A stretch of 64,000 nt of DNA from Vreelandella sp042466685 (GTDB taxonomy: Bacteria > Pseudomonadota > Gammaproteobacteria > Pseudomonadales > Halomonadaceae), in NCBI RefSeq assembly GCF_042466685.1, contig NZ_CP170448.1:4278001-4342000 (forward strand), read 5' to 3'. A model generated the notes under the pieces. That model saw nothing but the letters and a program-made list of their open reading frames with translations. It did no database searches and had not been told where the DNA came from. Positions 9,376 to 17,283 of this stretch are shown piece by piece (the first letter of the stretch is position 1; each line of letters starts with the position of its first letter). Made by a program: the position numbers and the translations under genes.

Positions 9376-10506
9376 TTATTTAGCCTCCATCGCCTTCTTG
9401 CGCATGTAATTGTTGAACAGCACGGCCACCAGCAGCATCACGCCCAGGAAGACCTGGAACCAATCGGTGTTAACACCGGTGTAAAAGATGCCCATTTGCA
9501 CCATGCCGAAGATCAGCGCACCCAACGCCGCGCCAATGGCGGAACCGTAGCCACCGGTTAGCAAAGCGCCGCCAATCACCACTGCGATAATGGCCTCCAA
9601 CTCTTTTAGCAGGCCACGAATGGTGTCCGCCGAACCAGTATCCATCACCTGTATGCAGGCAAAGATGGTGGCGGAGAAAGCGGTAAACATGAAAAGCGAT
9701 ATCTTGACGCGCTGAACGGGGACACCCGAATTTCGCGCCGCATTGGCATCGCCACCGCTGGCGAAAATCCAGTTGCCGTAAGGCGTACATAGCAGCACCC
9801 AAGTCGCTACAGCCGTTAAACCCAGCCACCAGACAATCGAGACGGGAATACCAGTGACCGTGGGGTTGCCAGCAAAGTTGGTCGCCATCCAGCCATTTTC
9901 CGCCATCCAACTAAATAGTCCCGTAGCGACTTCTCCAGAGAAAAGCGCTGCGAACCAATCGCCGGGAATATGATCCTGCACTCCCCCCACCTGAGTACGT
10001 CCCGTCAACAACCGGCTAGTACCGATAGCTAAGCCACGCAAAATAAACAGGAAACCCAGGGTCACGATAAATGATGGCAACCCCGTTTTATTGACCAGAT
10101 TACCGTTAATCCAGCCCACCAGCCCCGCACAGGCGAACGCCAATAAAATGGCAGCCCACAGTGGCCAGCCATACTCCACCGCGGGGATGGCGATCAGAAT
10201 GCCTGCCAAACCGATCATTGAACCAATCGAAAGATCAAACTCACCACCAATCATTAGCAGCGCAGCTGCCGTGGCGATAATGCCGAGCTGGGCGGCGACT
10301 TCAAGAAAATTGATAATGCCTGCTGGGGTAAACATTCCAGTGCCGCTAGAAGCCGCTATAAAGAAGGCAAGCACCAATACCGCACCGGCTAACGCCCCCA
10401 ACTCCGGGCGATTAAGCGCTTTTTTCCAGAAAGAGACTCTCTGGATACGCTCATCTTGATCAGCCGCTGCTGGCGCAACCGATGGTTTCGTTTCAGTGGA
10501 ACTCAT
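9376..10506 (-). CDS. Sugar (inositol) ABC transporter permease
   Basis: A 376-residue integral membrane protein of the BPD_transp_2 / RbsC-FrcB family. About ten hydrophobic segments are visible. The segments GGEFDLSIGSMIGLAGIL and NKTGLPSFIVTLG are characteristic of this permease family. The N-terminal ~30 residues are hydrophilic and cytoplasmic. It lies between the ATPase and the binding-protein gene in the iol operon, so myo-inositol or a related polyol is the likely substrate. Confidence 0.9.
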   Translation of the reverse strand: MSSTETKPSVAPAAADQDERIQRVSFWKKALNRPELGALAGAVLVLAFFIAASSGTGMFTPAGIINFLEVAAQLGIIATAAALLMIGGEFDLSIGSMIGLAGILIAIPAVEYGWPLWAAILLAFACAGLVGWINGNLVNKTGLPSFIVTLGFLFILRGLAIGTSRLLTGRTQVGGVQDHIPGDWFAALFSGEVATGLFSWMAENGWMATNFAGNPTVTGIPVSIVWWLGLTAVATWVLLCTPYGNWIFASGGDANAARNSGVPVQRVKISLFMFTAFSATIFACIQVMDTGSADTIRGLLKELEAIIAVVIGGALLTGGYGSAIGAALGALIFGMVQMGIFYTGVNTDWFQVFLGVMLLVAVLFNNYMRKKAMEAK

Positions 10507-10560
10507 GACGATCGACTCCCAAGGCTCGACACCGCCGAGCCTTTTCCGATTAGCTCGTTA

Positions 10561-11511
10561 TCAACGGATGCCCTGGCTACTCAGCTCAATGACCTGTGCT
10601 GCGTTTTCCTGAGTGACAAACCCAGGGCCGGTAGCCACATCCCCTGCGGGTAGCAGTCCGTTCTTAACGAACTGATCCAGGAACATAACGGGCAAGTAGC
10701 CCTGCATGTACTGCTGTTGATCGATCGCGAAGTCCAGCTCACCCGCATCCAAGGCTTCCAGAATGCCGGGTGAAAGATCAAAGGTACCGAGGGTGAACAT
10801 ATCGGTAGCGCCCTGCTCGCGCATGGCTTGAATCATTGGCTCAGCGGCTAATGCTCCCAAGGTCAGCACACCACGTACATCGCTGTTCTCATTGAGGTAA
10901 GCGATAATGGCATTGCGAATATTGGTGGGGTCGTAGGTGGTCGCTAGCTGCTCAGCATTGCCGTCAAAGCCCTCGACAAAGCCATCACAGCGCTGATCAA
11001 GTCCCTGGTTGCCTTGTTCATGGTTAACGCAGACGCCTTTCTCGACGCCCATTTCTTGCATGCGTTCAGCAGCCTGCTTGCCCGCTTCGTACTCACTCTG
11101 CCCGATGTGCAACCGAGCACCATAATCTCTTGCAACGTCGCCACCGGAGTTAATGGTGATGACAGGAATGCCGTTATCGACTGCATTCTGAACCACGCTG
11201 CCCAAGGCATTTTCGTCAGTAAAAGAGAGGATTAAACCGTCGGGGTTAGAGGCTACCGCTGCCTGAACGAGTTGCTGCATCTTGGCCATATCGAAGGTAG
11301 ACGGTGCACGGTATTCAAGCTCGGCACCTACAAGATCAGCGGCTGCCTCGGCGCCGTTCTTCACTACTGACCAGAAAGGATCAGAGGGGACGCCATGGGT
11401 CACCATGACAAAGCGGCTCGCGTCTTGCTGCGGTTCTTGTGCTTGTGCGGCACCTGCCATTAATGCCGTAGCGGCGGCAGAGGCTAGAAGCCATTGAGTT
11501 AGACGTGCCAT
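10561..11511 (-). CDS. Periplasmic sugar (inositol) binding protein
   Basis: A 316-residue periplasmic binding protein of the ribose type. A signal peptide covers residues 1 to about 24 (WLLASAAATALMAGAAQA, cleavage after AQA). The body has a LacI-like fold with the motifs TINSGGD and GVLTLGA. It is the first gene of the large leftward iol operon and begins 238 bp from the divergent rpiR gene, with two palindromic operators between them. The substrate is inferred from context. Confidence 0.88.
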   Translation of the reverse strand: MARLTQWLLASAAATALMAGAAQAQEPQQDASRFVMVTHGVPSDPFWSVVKNGAEAAADLVGAELEYRAPSTFDMAKMQQLVQAAVASNPDGLILSFTDENALGSVVQNAVDNGIPVITINSGGDVARDYGARLHIGQSEYEAGKQAAERMQEMGVEKGVCVNHEQGNQGLDQRCDGFVEGFDGNAEQLATTYDPTNIRNAIIAYLNENSDVRGVLTLGALAAEPMIQAMREQGATDMFTLGTFDLSPGILEALDAGELDFAIDQQQYMQGYLPVMFLDQFVKNGLLPAGDVATGPGFVTQENAAQVIELSSQGIR

Positions 11512-11573
11512 AAATAATTCCTCTTAACGTTATCGTTGTTGGTAGGGAAGTGGCATTAAATGCCTTGGCGCTA

Positions 11574-11589
11574 TGGAATATAGATTCCA
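11574..11589. promoter_or_regulatory. Palindromic operator 1 in the iol divergent promoter
   Basis: TGGAATATAGATTCCA is a perfect inverted repeat of TGGAAT around ATAG. It matches the GGAA-N6-TTCC pattern reported for the RpiR-family inositol regulator IolR in rhizobia. It lies about 60 bp upstream of the binding-protein start and is probably the binding site of the adjacent RpiR protein. Confidence 0.7.
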
Positions 11590-11633
11590 AATAGCAATTA
11601 CTGCAAATTATTTATTCTATACTTTGGTATAAA

Positions 11634-11649
11634 TGGAATATTTATTCCA
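11634..11649. promoter_or_regulatory. Palindromic operator 2 in the iol divergent promoter
   Basis: TGGAATATTTATTCCA is a second perfect palindrome of the same GGAA-N6-TTCC form. Its centre is 60 bp from that of operator 1, close to six helical turns, and it is about 100 bp upstream of the rpiR start. Two sites on the same helix face would allow cooperative or looped repression of both divergent units. Confidence 0.7.
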
Positions 11650-11749
11650 ATCAACTAGACTGCATAACAGCCAGCCACTTTGCTTAGTGCTACTGCCCAG
11701 TCGTGCATGAGTGAATGAGTGGTACATGAGTTAACGCTAAGGAATTTGT

Positions 11750-12619
11750 ATGCCGCAGCCACCCCAAAGCTACCGTGAGCTGGAAACGCTGATCACCGCC
11801 GAGTACGCCACTTTAAGCAAACGTTTGCAGCAAACAGCACGCTTTATGCTTGATCACCCTCAAGAAGTTGCTTTAGCGACCGTGGCTAAAATTGCCGAGC
11901 AGGCGGATGTCACTCCATCCACCTTAATTCGCTTGGCCAATAGCCTGGGCTTTAAGGGTTTTTCCGAAATGCAGCAGCTGTTTCGCAGCCGCCTGGTCGA
12001 CGAACTACCTAATTACACCGAGCGCATTCGCGCGGTGCGCAGCGCTACTGGGGAAACCCCGGATAGCACCCAGCTGTTGTGGGAGTTCGCCGATGCCAAT
12101 CGCGCTGTTTTGGAGCAGCTTCCCAGCCGTATCAATCCAGAGAGCCTAGAGAAGGCGCTCGATATTTTTGAGCAGGCCCATGCGATTCATGTGATGGGCG
12201 CACGACGTAGCTTCATGGTCGCCAGCTACATGACCTATGCCCTGGCGCATGTGGATAAACCTGCGCTGCTGGTCAGTGGTTTGGGGGGAATGTACGGCGA
12301 GCAACTGCGCGCGATGAGCCAACACGACGCCCTGCTGACCATCAGCTTCTCTCCCTATGCCGAAGAGAGCCAAAAAGCCTGCGAAGACGCCCATCAGCGC
12401 GGTCTACCCATTGTGGTGATTACCGATTCAAGCCTTAGCCCACTGGCGCGTTTCGCGGATGTTGCTTTCGTGGTTAACGAAGCTGAAGTGAAAAGTTTTC
12501 GCGGCTTGACCGCATCGCTCTGCTTAACCCAAGCCTTGGCAATTGCCCTGGGCGTGCGGCAAGACAAATCCCGGGACAAAGCCCTGGAAAAAGCCTCAAC
12601 TAAAAAACGTAAGACATAA
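11750..12619 (+). CDS. iolR: RpiR/MurR-family transcriptional regulator of the inositol genes
   Basis: A 289-residue regulator. The N-terminal helix-turn-helix (about residues 20-80) contains VAKIAEQADVTPSTLIRLANSLG. A C-terminal SIS sugar-phosphate-binding domain (about 130-270) contains HVMGARRSF and TISFSPYAEE. It diverges from the ABC/iol operon and is followed by iolG and iolB. The start is ATG after AAGGAATTTGT. RpiR proteins of this type repress iol genes and are relieved by a pathway intermediate; the symbol is by context. Confidence 0.85.
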   Translation: MPQPPQSYRELETLITAEYATLSKRLQQTARFMLDHPQEVALATVAKIAEQADVTPSTLIRLANSLGFKGFSEMQQLFRSRLVDELPNYTERIRAVRSATGETPDSTQLLWEFADANRAVLEQLPSRINPESLEKALDIFEQAHAIHVMGARRSFMVASYMTYALAHVDKPALLVSGLGGMYGEQLRAMSQHDALLTISFSPYAEESQKACEDAHQRGLPIVVITDSSLSPLARFADVAFVVNEAEVKSFRGLTASLCLTQALAIALGVRQDKSRDKALEKASTKKRKT

Positions 12620-12656
12620 ACACCAAGCCAACAGCAACAACAAAATAGGAGTGCTT

Positions 12657-13652
12657 ATGAAACTCGCGCTTATCGGCGCTGGACGCATCGGCAAGGTGCA
12701 TGCCCAGGCCATTTATTCACACCCCAACGTGACACTGGTTGCCGTGGCTGATTTTCATCAGCCTGCCGCAGAAGCTCTGGCCAAGCAGTACGCTAGCCGA
12801 GCAGCCTCTGTGGATGAAATCTTCGCAGATGATGAGATTGATGCCGTGTTGATCGCCTCAAGCACGCCTACTCATGCGGAGTATCTGGAGCGTGCCGCCC
12901 GTGCAGGCAAGGCGGTTCTATGCGAAAAACCTATCGCCCTGGATTTAGCGCGCACGCGCGATGCCCTGCAGGTACTTAGCGAACACCCGGTGACCTGCGC
13001 GTTAGGCTTTAACCGTCGCCACGACCCACAGTTTGCGGCATTGAAAAAAGCGATTATCGAAGGGCGTATTGGCGCACTTGAAACGCTGACGATTATTAGC
13101 CGCGACCCCTCTCCCCCGCCTGCTGAGTATGTGGCTGAGTCCGGCGGTCTGTTCCGCGACATGATGATTCATGATCTTGATATGGCTCGCTGGTTGCTTG
13201 ATGAGCCTATTGAAAGTGTCTTTGCCGTCGGCAGTAGCATCATCGACCCAGCGATTGGTGAAGCAGGTGATGTGGATACCGCCATGGTCACCCTGACCAC
13301 CGCCAGTGGCAAGCTGTGCCAAATCAGCAACTCACGGCGCGCCAGCTACGGCTACGATCAGCGTATCGAAGCCTTTGGCAGCCTGGGCATGCTGCAAGCT
13401 CAGAACGAGAGCGATACCCGGCTGCGTTTTACGGGTGAAGCCGGCCAAGTGGAGGATAAACCCAAGTGGTTCTTCCTGGAGCGCTACGCCCAAGCCTACC
13501 AACTTGAAATTGGCGACTTTGTCGCCGCCTGGCAAGAGAAGAGTGCGCCACTCGCAGGTGCCCAAGATGGCCTAGAGGCGTTGCGCTTAGCCGATGCAGC
13601 GGAGCGTTCACTGCGTGAAGGTCGCAAAATCCTGCTCGACGCCTCGGTCTAA
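12657..13652 (+). CDS. iolG: Inositol 2-dehydrogenase
   Basis: A 331-residue Gfo/Idh/MocA dehydrogenase that oxidises myo-inositol to scyllo-inosose with NAD+. GAGRIG is at residues 7-12 and EKP at 90-92. The DMMIH motif at 168-172 gives the catalytic Asp168 and His172, spaced as in Bacillus IolG (Asp172/His176). The start ATG at 12657 follows AGGAG; the frame is open upstream only by overlap with rpiR. It is the first committed step of the pathway encoded on both sides of this locus. Confidence 0.92.
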   Translation: MKLALIGAGRIGKVHAQAIYSHPNVTLVAVADFHQPAAEALAKQYASRAASVDEIFADDEIDAVLIASSTPTHAEYLERAARAGKAVLCEKPIALDLARTRDALQVLSEHPVTCALGFNRRHDPQFAALKKAIIEGRIGALETLTIISRDPSPPPAEYVAESGGLFRDMMIHDLDMARWLLDEPIESVFAVGSSIIDPAIGEAGDVDTAMVTLTTASGKLCQISNSRRASYGYDQRIEAFGSLGMLQAQNESDTRLRFTGEAGQVEDKPKWFFLERYAQAYQLEIGDFVAAWQEKSAPLAGAQDGLEALRLADAAERSLREGRKILLDASV

Positions 13653-13696
13653 ACAGACGCAGACGGGTCTGTGTAGACCTTTCATATCAACAACGA

Positions 13697-13719
13697 CTAG
13701 CTGCCAACCGAGCAGCTAG
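13697..13719 (+). other. Intercistronic hairpin between iolG and iolB
   Basis: CTAGCTGC and GCAGCTAG are perfect 8-bp arms around a 7-base loop, 20 bp upstream of the iolB start. No T-run follows, so it is more likely an mRNA-stability or processing element than a terminator. Confidence 0.4.
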
Positions 13720-13738
13720 CCATCAGAAGGAGCGATAT

Positions 13739-14542
13739 ATGGCTTCACTACTGGTACGCCCCACCGCCCCAGATGCCCAAGGCACCGTGATTGACGTTAC
13801 CCCTGAATCGGCTGGCTGGACGCACGTTGGCTTTCGGGTGCATAAACTCGCCAAGGGCCAGCGCCTGGAGGCCAGCAGCGATAACCAGGAAGTCTGTCTG
13901 GTGCTGCTCACCGGGCGCGCCACGGTGAGCTGCGGCGAGCACCGCTTTGATGATATCGGCGAGCGCATGGATATCTTTGAGCAAATCCCGCCCTACGCGG
14001 TTTATCTGCCCAATGGGGTTAGCTACGCGGTGGAAGCGGCAACGGATTTAGAACTAGCGGTGTGCGCCGCCCCTGGGCATGGTAATCACGCCCCCAGGCT
14101 AATCGCGCCTGACCATATTAAGCAGAGCACCCGTGGCCAGGGCACCAATACCCGCCATGTGCACGACATCCTGCCGGAGACGGAGCCCGCCGATAGCCTG
14201 CTAGTCGTCGAAGTATTCACACCCGCGGGCAACTGGTCGAGCTACCCACCCCACAAACACGATGTGGATAACTTACCCCACGAAACACTACTGGAAGAGA
14301 CTTACTACCACCGCATTAACCCTGCCCAAGGTTTCGCCTTCCAGCGCGTTTACACCGATGACCGCAGCCTTGATGAAACCATGGCGGTAGAGAACGGTTG
14401 CTGTGTGTTGGTGCCCAAAGGCTACCACCCAGTGGGCGCGGCGCATGGCTACTCACTCTACTACTTAAATGTGATGGCAGGGCCCAAGCGGGCGTGGCAA
14501 TTCCACAACGACCCCGACCACGAGTGGCTGATGAACGCTTGA
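13739..14542 (+). CDS. iolB: 5-deoxy-glucuronate isomerase
   Basis: A 267-residue bicupin protein that converts 5-deoxy-D-glucuronate to 2-deoxy-5-keto-D-gluconate. Cupin metal-site motifs are visible: YPPHKHDVDN, a Glu-rich LLEETYYHRINP segment, and KGYHPVGAAHGYSLYYLNVM near the C-terminus. The length is normal for IolB. AAGGAG precedes the ATG. It ends the rightward iolR-iolG-iolB unit and is followed by a strong terminator. Confidence 0.95.
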   Translation: MASLLVRPTAPDAQGTVIDVTPESAGWTHVGFRVHKLAKGQRLEASSDNQEVCLVLLTGRATVSCGEHRFDDIGERMDIFEQIPPYAVYLPNGVSYAVEAATDLELAVCAAPGHGNHAPRLIAPDHIKQSTRGQGTNTRHVHDILPETEPADSLLVVEVFTPAGNWSSYPPHKHDVDNLPHETLLEETYYHRINPAQGFAFQRVYTDDRSLDETMAVENGCCVLVPKGYHPVGAAHGYSLYYLNVMAGPKRAWQFHNDPDHEWLMNA

Positions 14543-14590
14543 TAGATCGACACTTCGCCCGCTAACGGTTATCTAATGCTATGCTAACTG

Positions 14591-14614
14591 GCCCCGCTAA
14601 TGCGGGGCTTTTTT
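14591..14614 (+). terminator. Rho-independent terminator after iolB
   Basis: GCCCCGC and GCGGGGC form 7-bp arms with a TAAT-type loop, followed by TTTTTT. It lies 48 bp after the iolB stop and upstream of the chosen TauE start. Confidence 0.9.
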
Positions 14615-14649
14615 GTGCATCACCTTTAATACAAGACCATAGAGGCCCT

Positions 14650-15393
14650 ATGCTCCCCGACTACTCCGTCATCGCCTGGTTGTTAATTGCCTTTTCCGTT
14701 TACCTAACCGGCGTTTCAAAAGGTGGCTTTGCGGGTGGTTTTGGTACGCTATCGGTACCGCTAATGGCGCTGGCAATCAGCCCCGCCCAGGCAGCCGGGC
14801 TACTATTGCCACTACTATTGGTGATGGATGTGTTTGCGGTGAAGGCATGGTGGGGCAAGCAGGACGTCACTGAGGTCTGGCGCTTTGTGCCGGGACTATT
14901 TATCGGCGTAACGGTAGGGACGCTGCTGTTTGGTAGTTTGAGCGAACAGGGCTTGCGCCTAACGCTCGGCGTGATCACCCTGTTGTTCGCCGCTTACATG
15001 CTCCTCAAACCCGTTGCCAAGAAACCGATCTCCACCCGCTGGGCATTGCCAGCGGCAAGCGTATGCGGCTTTACCAGCTTTATGGCCCATGCCGGCGCGC
15101 CGCCGCTAAACGTGTATCTACTGCCGCGCAAACTATCGAAAGAGACCTTTATAGCCACCTGCGCAGTGACCTTTGCCGTAGTCAACGTCATCAAGCTAGC
15201 GCCCTATATGTGGCTTGGCGAGATCAACGTCACCAGCGCCTGGGCGTCGCTGCTGCTGGTGCCCATCGCCTGGATCGGCGTGCGCAACGGCCTCTGGCTG
15301 CAAAGCCGCGTCAACGAAACGCTGTTTTACCGTTTGGTGATACTGGCCATGTTCTTGGTCGGCTTTAATCTGATTTGGCAGGCGCTGAAATAA
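14650..15393 (+). CDS. TauE/SafE-family (DUF81) membrane permease
   Basis: A 247-residue membrane protein with about eight hydrophobic segments and the family signature GVSKGGFAGGFGTLSVPLMAL near the N-terminus. The start is the ATG at 14650 after AGAGGC. A longer frame from 14581 would run through the iolB terminator. Family members export or import sulfonates, sulfite or organic anions; the substrate is not predictable here. It stands alone between the iol terminator and a convergent gene. Confidence 0.85.
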   Translation: MLPDYSVIAWLLIAFSVYLTGVSKGGFAGGFGTLSVPLMALAISPAQAAGLLLPLLLVMDVFAVKAWWGKQDVTEVWRFVPGLFIGVTVGTLLFGSLSEQGLRLTLGVITLLFAAYMLLKPVAKKPISTRWALPAASVCGFTSFMAHAGAPPLNVYLLPRKLSKETFIATCAVTFAVVNVIKLAPYMWLGEINVTSAWASLLLVPIAWIGVRNGLWLQSRVNETLFYRLVILAMFLVGFNLIWQALK

Positions 15394-15404
15394 TTATCGC
15401 TGAC

Positions 15405-16298
15405 CTAAAGTGCCACCAGCACCAGCCCCGCCAACATCACCAGCGTGCCTAAAGCTTTCGCTCTAGAGGCTGGTTCTTTTAGCCATAGCACGCCCATCAA
15501 TACACCCACCGGGATAGAGAGTTGGCGTAGTGCCACCACGTAACTCACCTCGTCGGTGAGCGCCAGGGCGATTAATACCAGGCCGTAAGTGCAGGTCATC
15601 ATCAGTCCGGTGGCGACTAGCATGGCAAGTCCCTGCTGGCGCAGTGCAGGCAGGCGGCGGCGCTCTGCCGGGAGCATTGCCAACAGGGGTATCGCCCAGG
15701 TTAGCGTCATCAACGCTTGCAGCACCATGAATACCGCCCCGGCGGTTAACCCGCTATGCCCTGCTCCCTGCATCAGCCCCAGTGCCTGCTTATCGATTAG
15801 CGAATAACCCACCGTGCCCGCCGCGGCCAGCAGCGCAAACCCCATGGCCGGGGTGAGATAAGTAGAGAGCCTGCGCGCCTCTGGGTGGCTAAGCGGCAGG
15901 CAGAGGGCGCCTGCCACCACTAGCACCATGCCAAGGCCGTCCCAGCGATCCAGCACGCGGCTGCCCAAGAGCGCAATAGATACCAGCGGCACCAGCACCA
16001 CCGGCAGTGCCCGGGCGATGGGGTAAAGCACACTAACGTCACCCCGCGCATAGGCCCAGGCCAGGCCGCCCATATAGAGCATTTGGCATAATCCCGAAAG
16101 CGCCAGCCAGCCCCAGAAGGCACTTGGTAACGCTGTGAGCGGCGGCCCAAGCAACACCAGCGGCAGCATCACCGCCCCGCCGGCGCCATAAGCCAAGGCA
16201 AAAGCGGCCAACGACGGCGCGTTACGCTTGCCCAACACGTTCCATCCAGCATGCATGCACACCGAGACCAGTACGAGAGCGAGAGCAGTGGAACTCAA
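15405..16298 (-). CDS. EamA/DMT-superfamily transporter
   Basis: A 297-residue protein with about ten transmembrane segments and two EamA repeats (drug/metabolite transporter superfamily). The start appears to be TTG at 16298, because the residues MSSTALALVLVSVCMHAGWN fit the usual first helix. That TTG overlaps the TGA of the small upstream frame, suggesting coupled translation. The substrate is unknown. An internal ATG at the MHAGWN position is the alternative start. Confidence 0.82.
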   Translation of the reverse strand: MSSTALALVLVSVCMHAGWNVLGKRNAPSLAAFALAYGAGGAVMLPLVLLGPPLTALPSAFWGWLALSGLCQMLYMGGLAWAYARGDVSVLYPIARALPVVLVPLVSIALLGSRVLDRWDGLGMVLVVAGALCLPLSHPEARRLSTYLTPAMGFALLAAAGTVGYSLIDKQALGLMQGAGHSGLTAGAVFMVLQALMTLTWAIPLLAMLPAERRRLPALRQQGLAMLVATGLMMTCTYGLVLIALALTDEVSYVVALRQLSIPVGVLMGVLWLKEPASRAKALGTLVMLAGLVLVAL

Positions 16299-16435
16299 TG
16301 CGCTTCCTTGCAGGCGTTACTGTCCAGCGCCCAGCAAGGACGGCTTTCGGACGATGGTCGGAGAGTAACTTCCAAACCATCGCAAGTTTGCGAGGCGAGC
16401 TGAAACAGGGTTAACTTAATATTCACATCAGACAT
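16295..16435 (-). CDS. Possible 46-residue small protein between HAD and EamA genes
   Basis: The frame starts with ATG at 16435, inside the end of the HAD gene (8-base overlap ATGTCTGA), and ends with a TGA that overlaps the TTG start of the EamA gene. The product (MSDVNIKLTLFQLASQTCDG onward) has three Cys and no recognised domain. AGGA lies about 10 bases upstream. The two tight overlaps argue for a translated or leader frame that couples the three genes. I do not recognise the family, and it could be chance. Confidence 0.35.
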   Translation of the reverse strand: MSDVNIKLTLFQLASQTCDGLEVTLRPSSESRPCWALDSNACKEAH

Positions 16436-17153
16436 GCGCCGATTTTCCTGGCAGAGCGTTAGGCGACGAAGCGCTTGAGGACGTCCGCCAGTCTAAGCGC
16501 CGCCACCCTTCAACGCTAGCCACCTCGGCCAGTACCGGGTCAGGGTTAACTGCCACGGGGCAATCGACATATTGCAGTAGCGGTAAATCATTGCGGGAGT
16601 CTGAGTAGAAGGTAGTGTGGCTAGGGGTGATCTGCTGCTCGGCCAGCCACTGTTTCAAGCGCAGCACCTTACCGCCACGATAGGAAAAGATGCCTTCGCT
16701 GCCGCCGGTATAGCGCGTGTCTTCATTGATGCCGTGCTCCACGCTGAGCTCAACCGCCAGCACGTGTTCAATCCCCAGGGTGGTGGCAATCGGCTCGACC
16801 AGGTGACGCGACGAGGCGGAAATCAGCAACAGGGTATCCCCTGCCTGGCGGTGTTCTTCCAGACAGGCCCAGGCCTGTTCAAAAATACGCGGCTGCAGGT
16901 GGGTGGCGACAAACCGCTCAACCTCTTTTTGCACATCTTTCACCCGGCGCCCGCGCAGCGGCGCCAGGGTCATGGCCAGATACTCTTCAAGTTTCAGCTT
17001 GCCCGCGTGATAGGCCAGATGCATCTTTTCGGCACGAGTCACAAAGGCTTCGGCATCGCTGATCCAACCTTGCTCTATCATCCATAAATTCCAGCGGTCG
17101 CTGCAGTCTCCATCCAGGAGTGTATCGTCAAGATCAAACAGGGCCAGGCGCAT
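16428..17153 (-). CDS. HAD-superfamily IB hydrolase (SerB-like phosphatase)
   Basis: A 241-residue haloacid-dehalogenase family phosphatase. Motif I is FDLDDTLLDGD at residues 6-16 (nucleophile and general acid DxD). Motif II is LLISASSRHLV. Motif IV is FYSDSRNDLPLL. The layout matches HAD subfamily IB hypothetical phosphatases, which include phosphoserine-phosphatase relatives. The substrate is unknown. It heads a compact leftward cluster with a small frame and an EamA transporter. Confidence 0.85.
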   Translation of the reverse strand: MRLALFDLDDTLLDGDCSDRWNLWMIEQGWISDAEAFVTRAEKMHLAYHAGKLKLEEYLAMTLAPLRGRRVKDVQKEVERFVATHLQPRIFEQAWACLEEHRQAGDTLLLISASSRHLVEPIATTLGIEHVLAVELSVEHGINEDTRYTGGSEGIFSYRGGKVLRLKQWLAEQQITPSHTTFYSDSRNDLPLLQYVDCPVAVNPDPVLAEVASVEGWRRLDWRTSSSASSPNALPGKSAHV

Positions 17154-17283
17154 TGGGCACTCCTTTCATCGCGGGTTGGCGGCGCGTAGGGTATGCCAAA
17201 GGTGATGACAAGACGATGACGCTGGTATCACGACGCGGTTCTTTTGGTACACAGCGCGATAACAGCCTAGCAATAATAGAGGA

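Noticed and set aside
16366..16376. Partial match (ACTTCCAAA) to the PQQ promoter motif
   Set aside because: Only nine bases match, and it lies inside a small frame far from any PQQ gene.
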